Assembly: GCA_946699065.1 (NCBI GenBank) | Contig: CAMPDV010000448.1 | Coordinates: forward strand, 62,001 to 126,000 | Reading direction: 5' to 3' | DNA: 64,000 nt | Source of the DNA: Loxodes magnus | Taxonomy: Eukaryota; Ciliophora; Karyorelictea; Loxodida; Loxodidae | Shown here: positions 63,787 through 64,000 of the stretch, piece by piece | Layout: the number at the start of each line of letters is the position of its first letter | Numbering within the stretch: position 1 is the first letter of the stretch | Program-made: the position numbers and the translations under genes | The notes under the pieces: model-generated | The model's database searches: none | What the model saw: only the letters and a program-made list of their open reading frames with translations | Told to the model about the DNA's origin: nothing

Positions 63787-64000
63787 TTAAAGAATTTTTC
63801 TATTGGAAAATTTATTTCTTGCTATAGTCTAAGTTTAAAAGCTTTCTCGATATGAAAAACTAAATTCTTATAAAAAAGAAATAAAAAATTGGGACATGAA
63901 GTGTCATAATTAGATTATAATTCTAGACTCCTCAAACCAAAATAAATAAGCAAACTGTACCAAATTATAAAATATTTGATTCCTTTAATTGATTATAAAA

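Noticed and set aside
1-64000. CRISPR arrays, rRNA genes, bacterial operons or ribosome binding sites
   Set aside because: None seen; the genome is eukaryotic and no regular repeat-spacer array exists.

Overview
The window looks like the genome of a karyorelictean ciliate, with Loxodes or a close relative the best fit. The DNA is extremely AT-rich and almost every real gene is full of in-frame TAA and TAG codons, which align with CAA/CAG between paralogues and so read as glutamine. TGA is used in two ways. Inside genes it reads as tryptophan: it occupies conserved Trp positions of Myb repeats and zinc knuckles and alternates with TGG between copies. It also ends nearly every gene. Five copies of a tRNA-Gln with anticodon CUA, which reads UAG, fit this code. 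Because only TGA can stop, open-frame length is weak evidence here. I therefore separate genes supported by motifs or paralogues from possible ones supported only by composition.

Layout. At 1-1371 (minus) lies the 5' part of a secreted LamG-like, Cys-rich protein. From 3.2 to 18.3 kb is a retroposon-rich accessory region. It holds two intact zinc-knuckle (gag-like) single-ORF elements, a degenerate non-LTR reverse transcriptase split by a truncated gag copy with a 16-bp target duplication, a GC-rich small-ORF retroposon, and a decayed gag copy. Mixed in are a 36-residue Lys/Ala/Pro tandem-repeat microprotein gene, tRNA-Lys(UUU), a DHHC palmitoyltransferase and a probable TPR protein. From 18.4 to 36 kb the sequence is AT-rich and gene-poor, broken only by two tRNA-Gln(CUA) genes and a near-perfect 722-bp inverted duplication carrying two copies of a two-repeat Myb-like gene.

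At 36.1-38.07 kb there is a possible membrane-rich gene, followed at 38.07-46.07 kb by a giant surface protein of about 2,660 codons: beta-helix repeats, a Cys-rich module, a multi-pass membrane domain and a Gln-rich tail. From 46 to 64 kb the sequence is again mostly AT-rich. It contains three more tRNA-Gln(CUA) genes, a third diverged Myb gene, another gag-like element with a 14-bp target duplication, and an intact copy of the GC-rich 96-codon retroposon with a 17-bp target duplication.

The most notable system is a set of compact retroposons. Each consists of little more than one ORF of 96 to about 330 codons with tiny untranslated ends, most are flanked by 12-17 bp target duplications, and none encodes a reverse transcriptase. 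They were presumably moved in trans by a LINE-type enzyme, of which one dead copy is present here.
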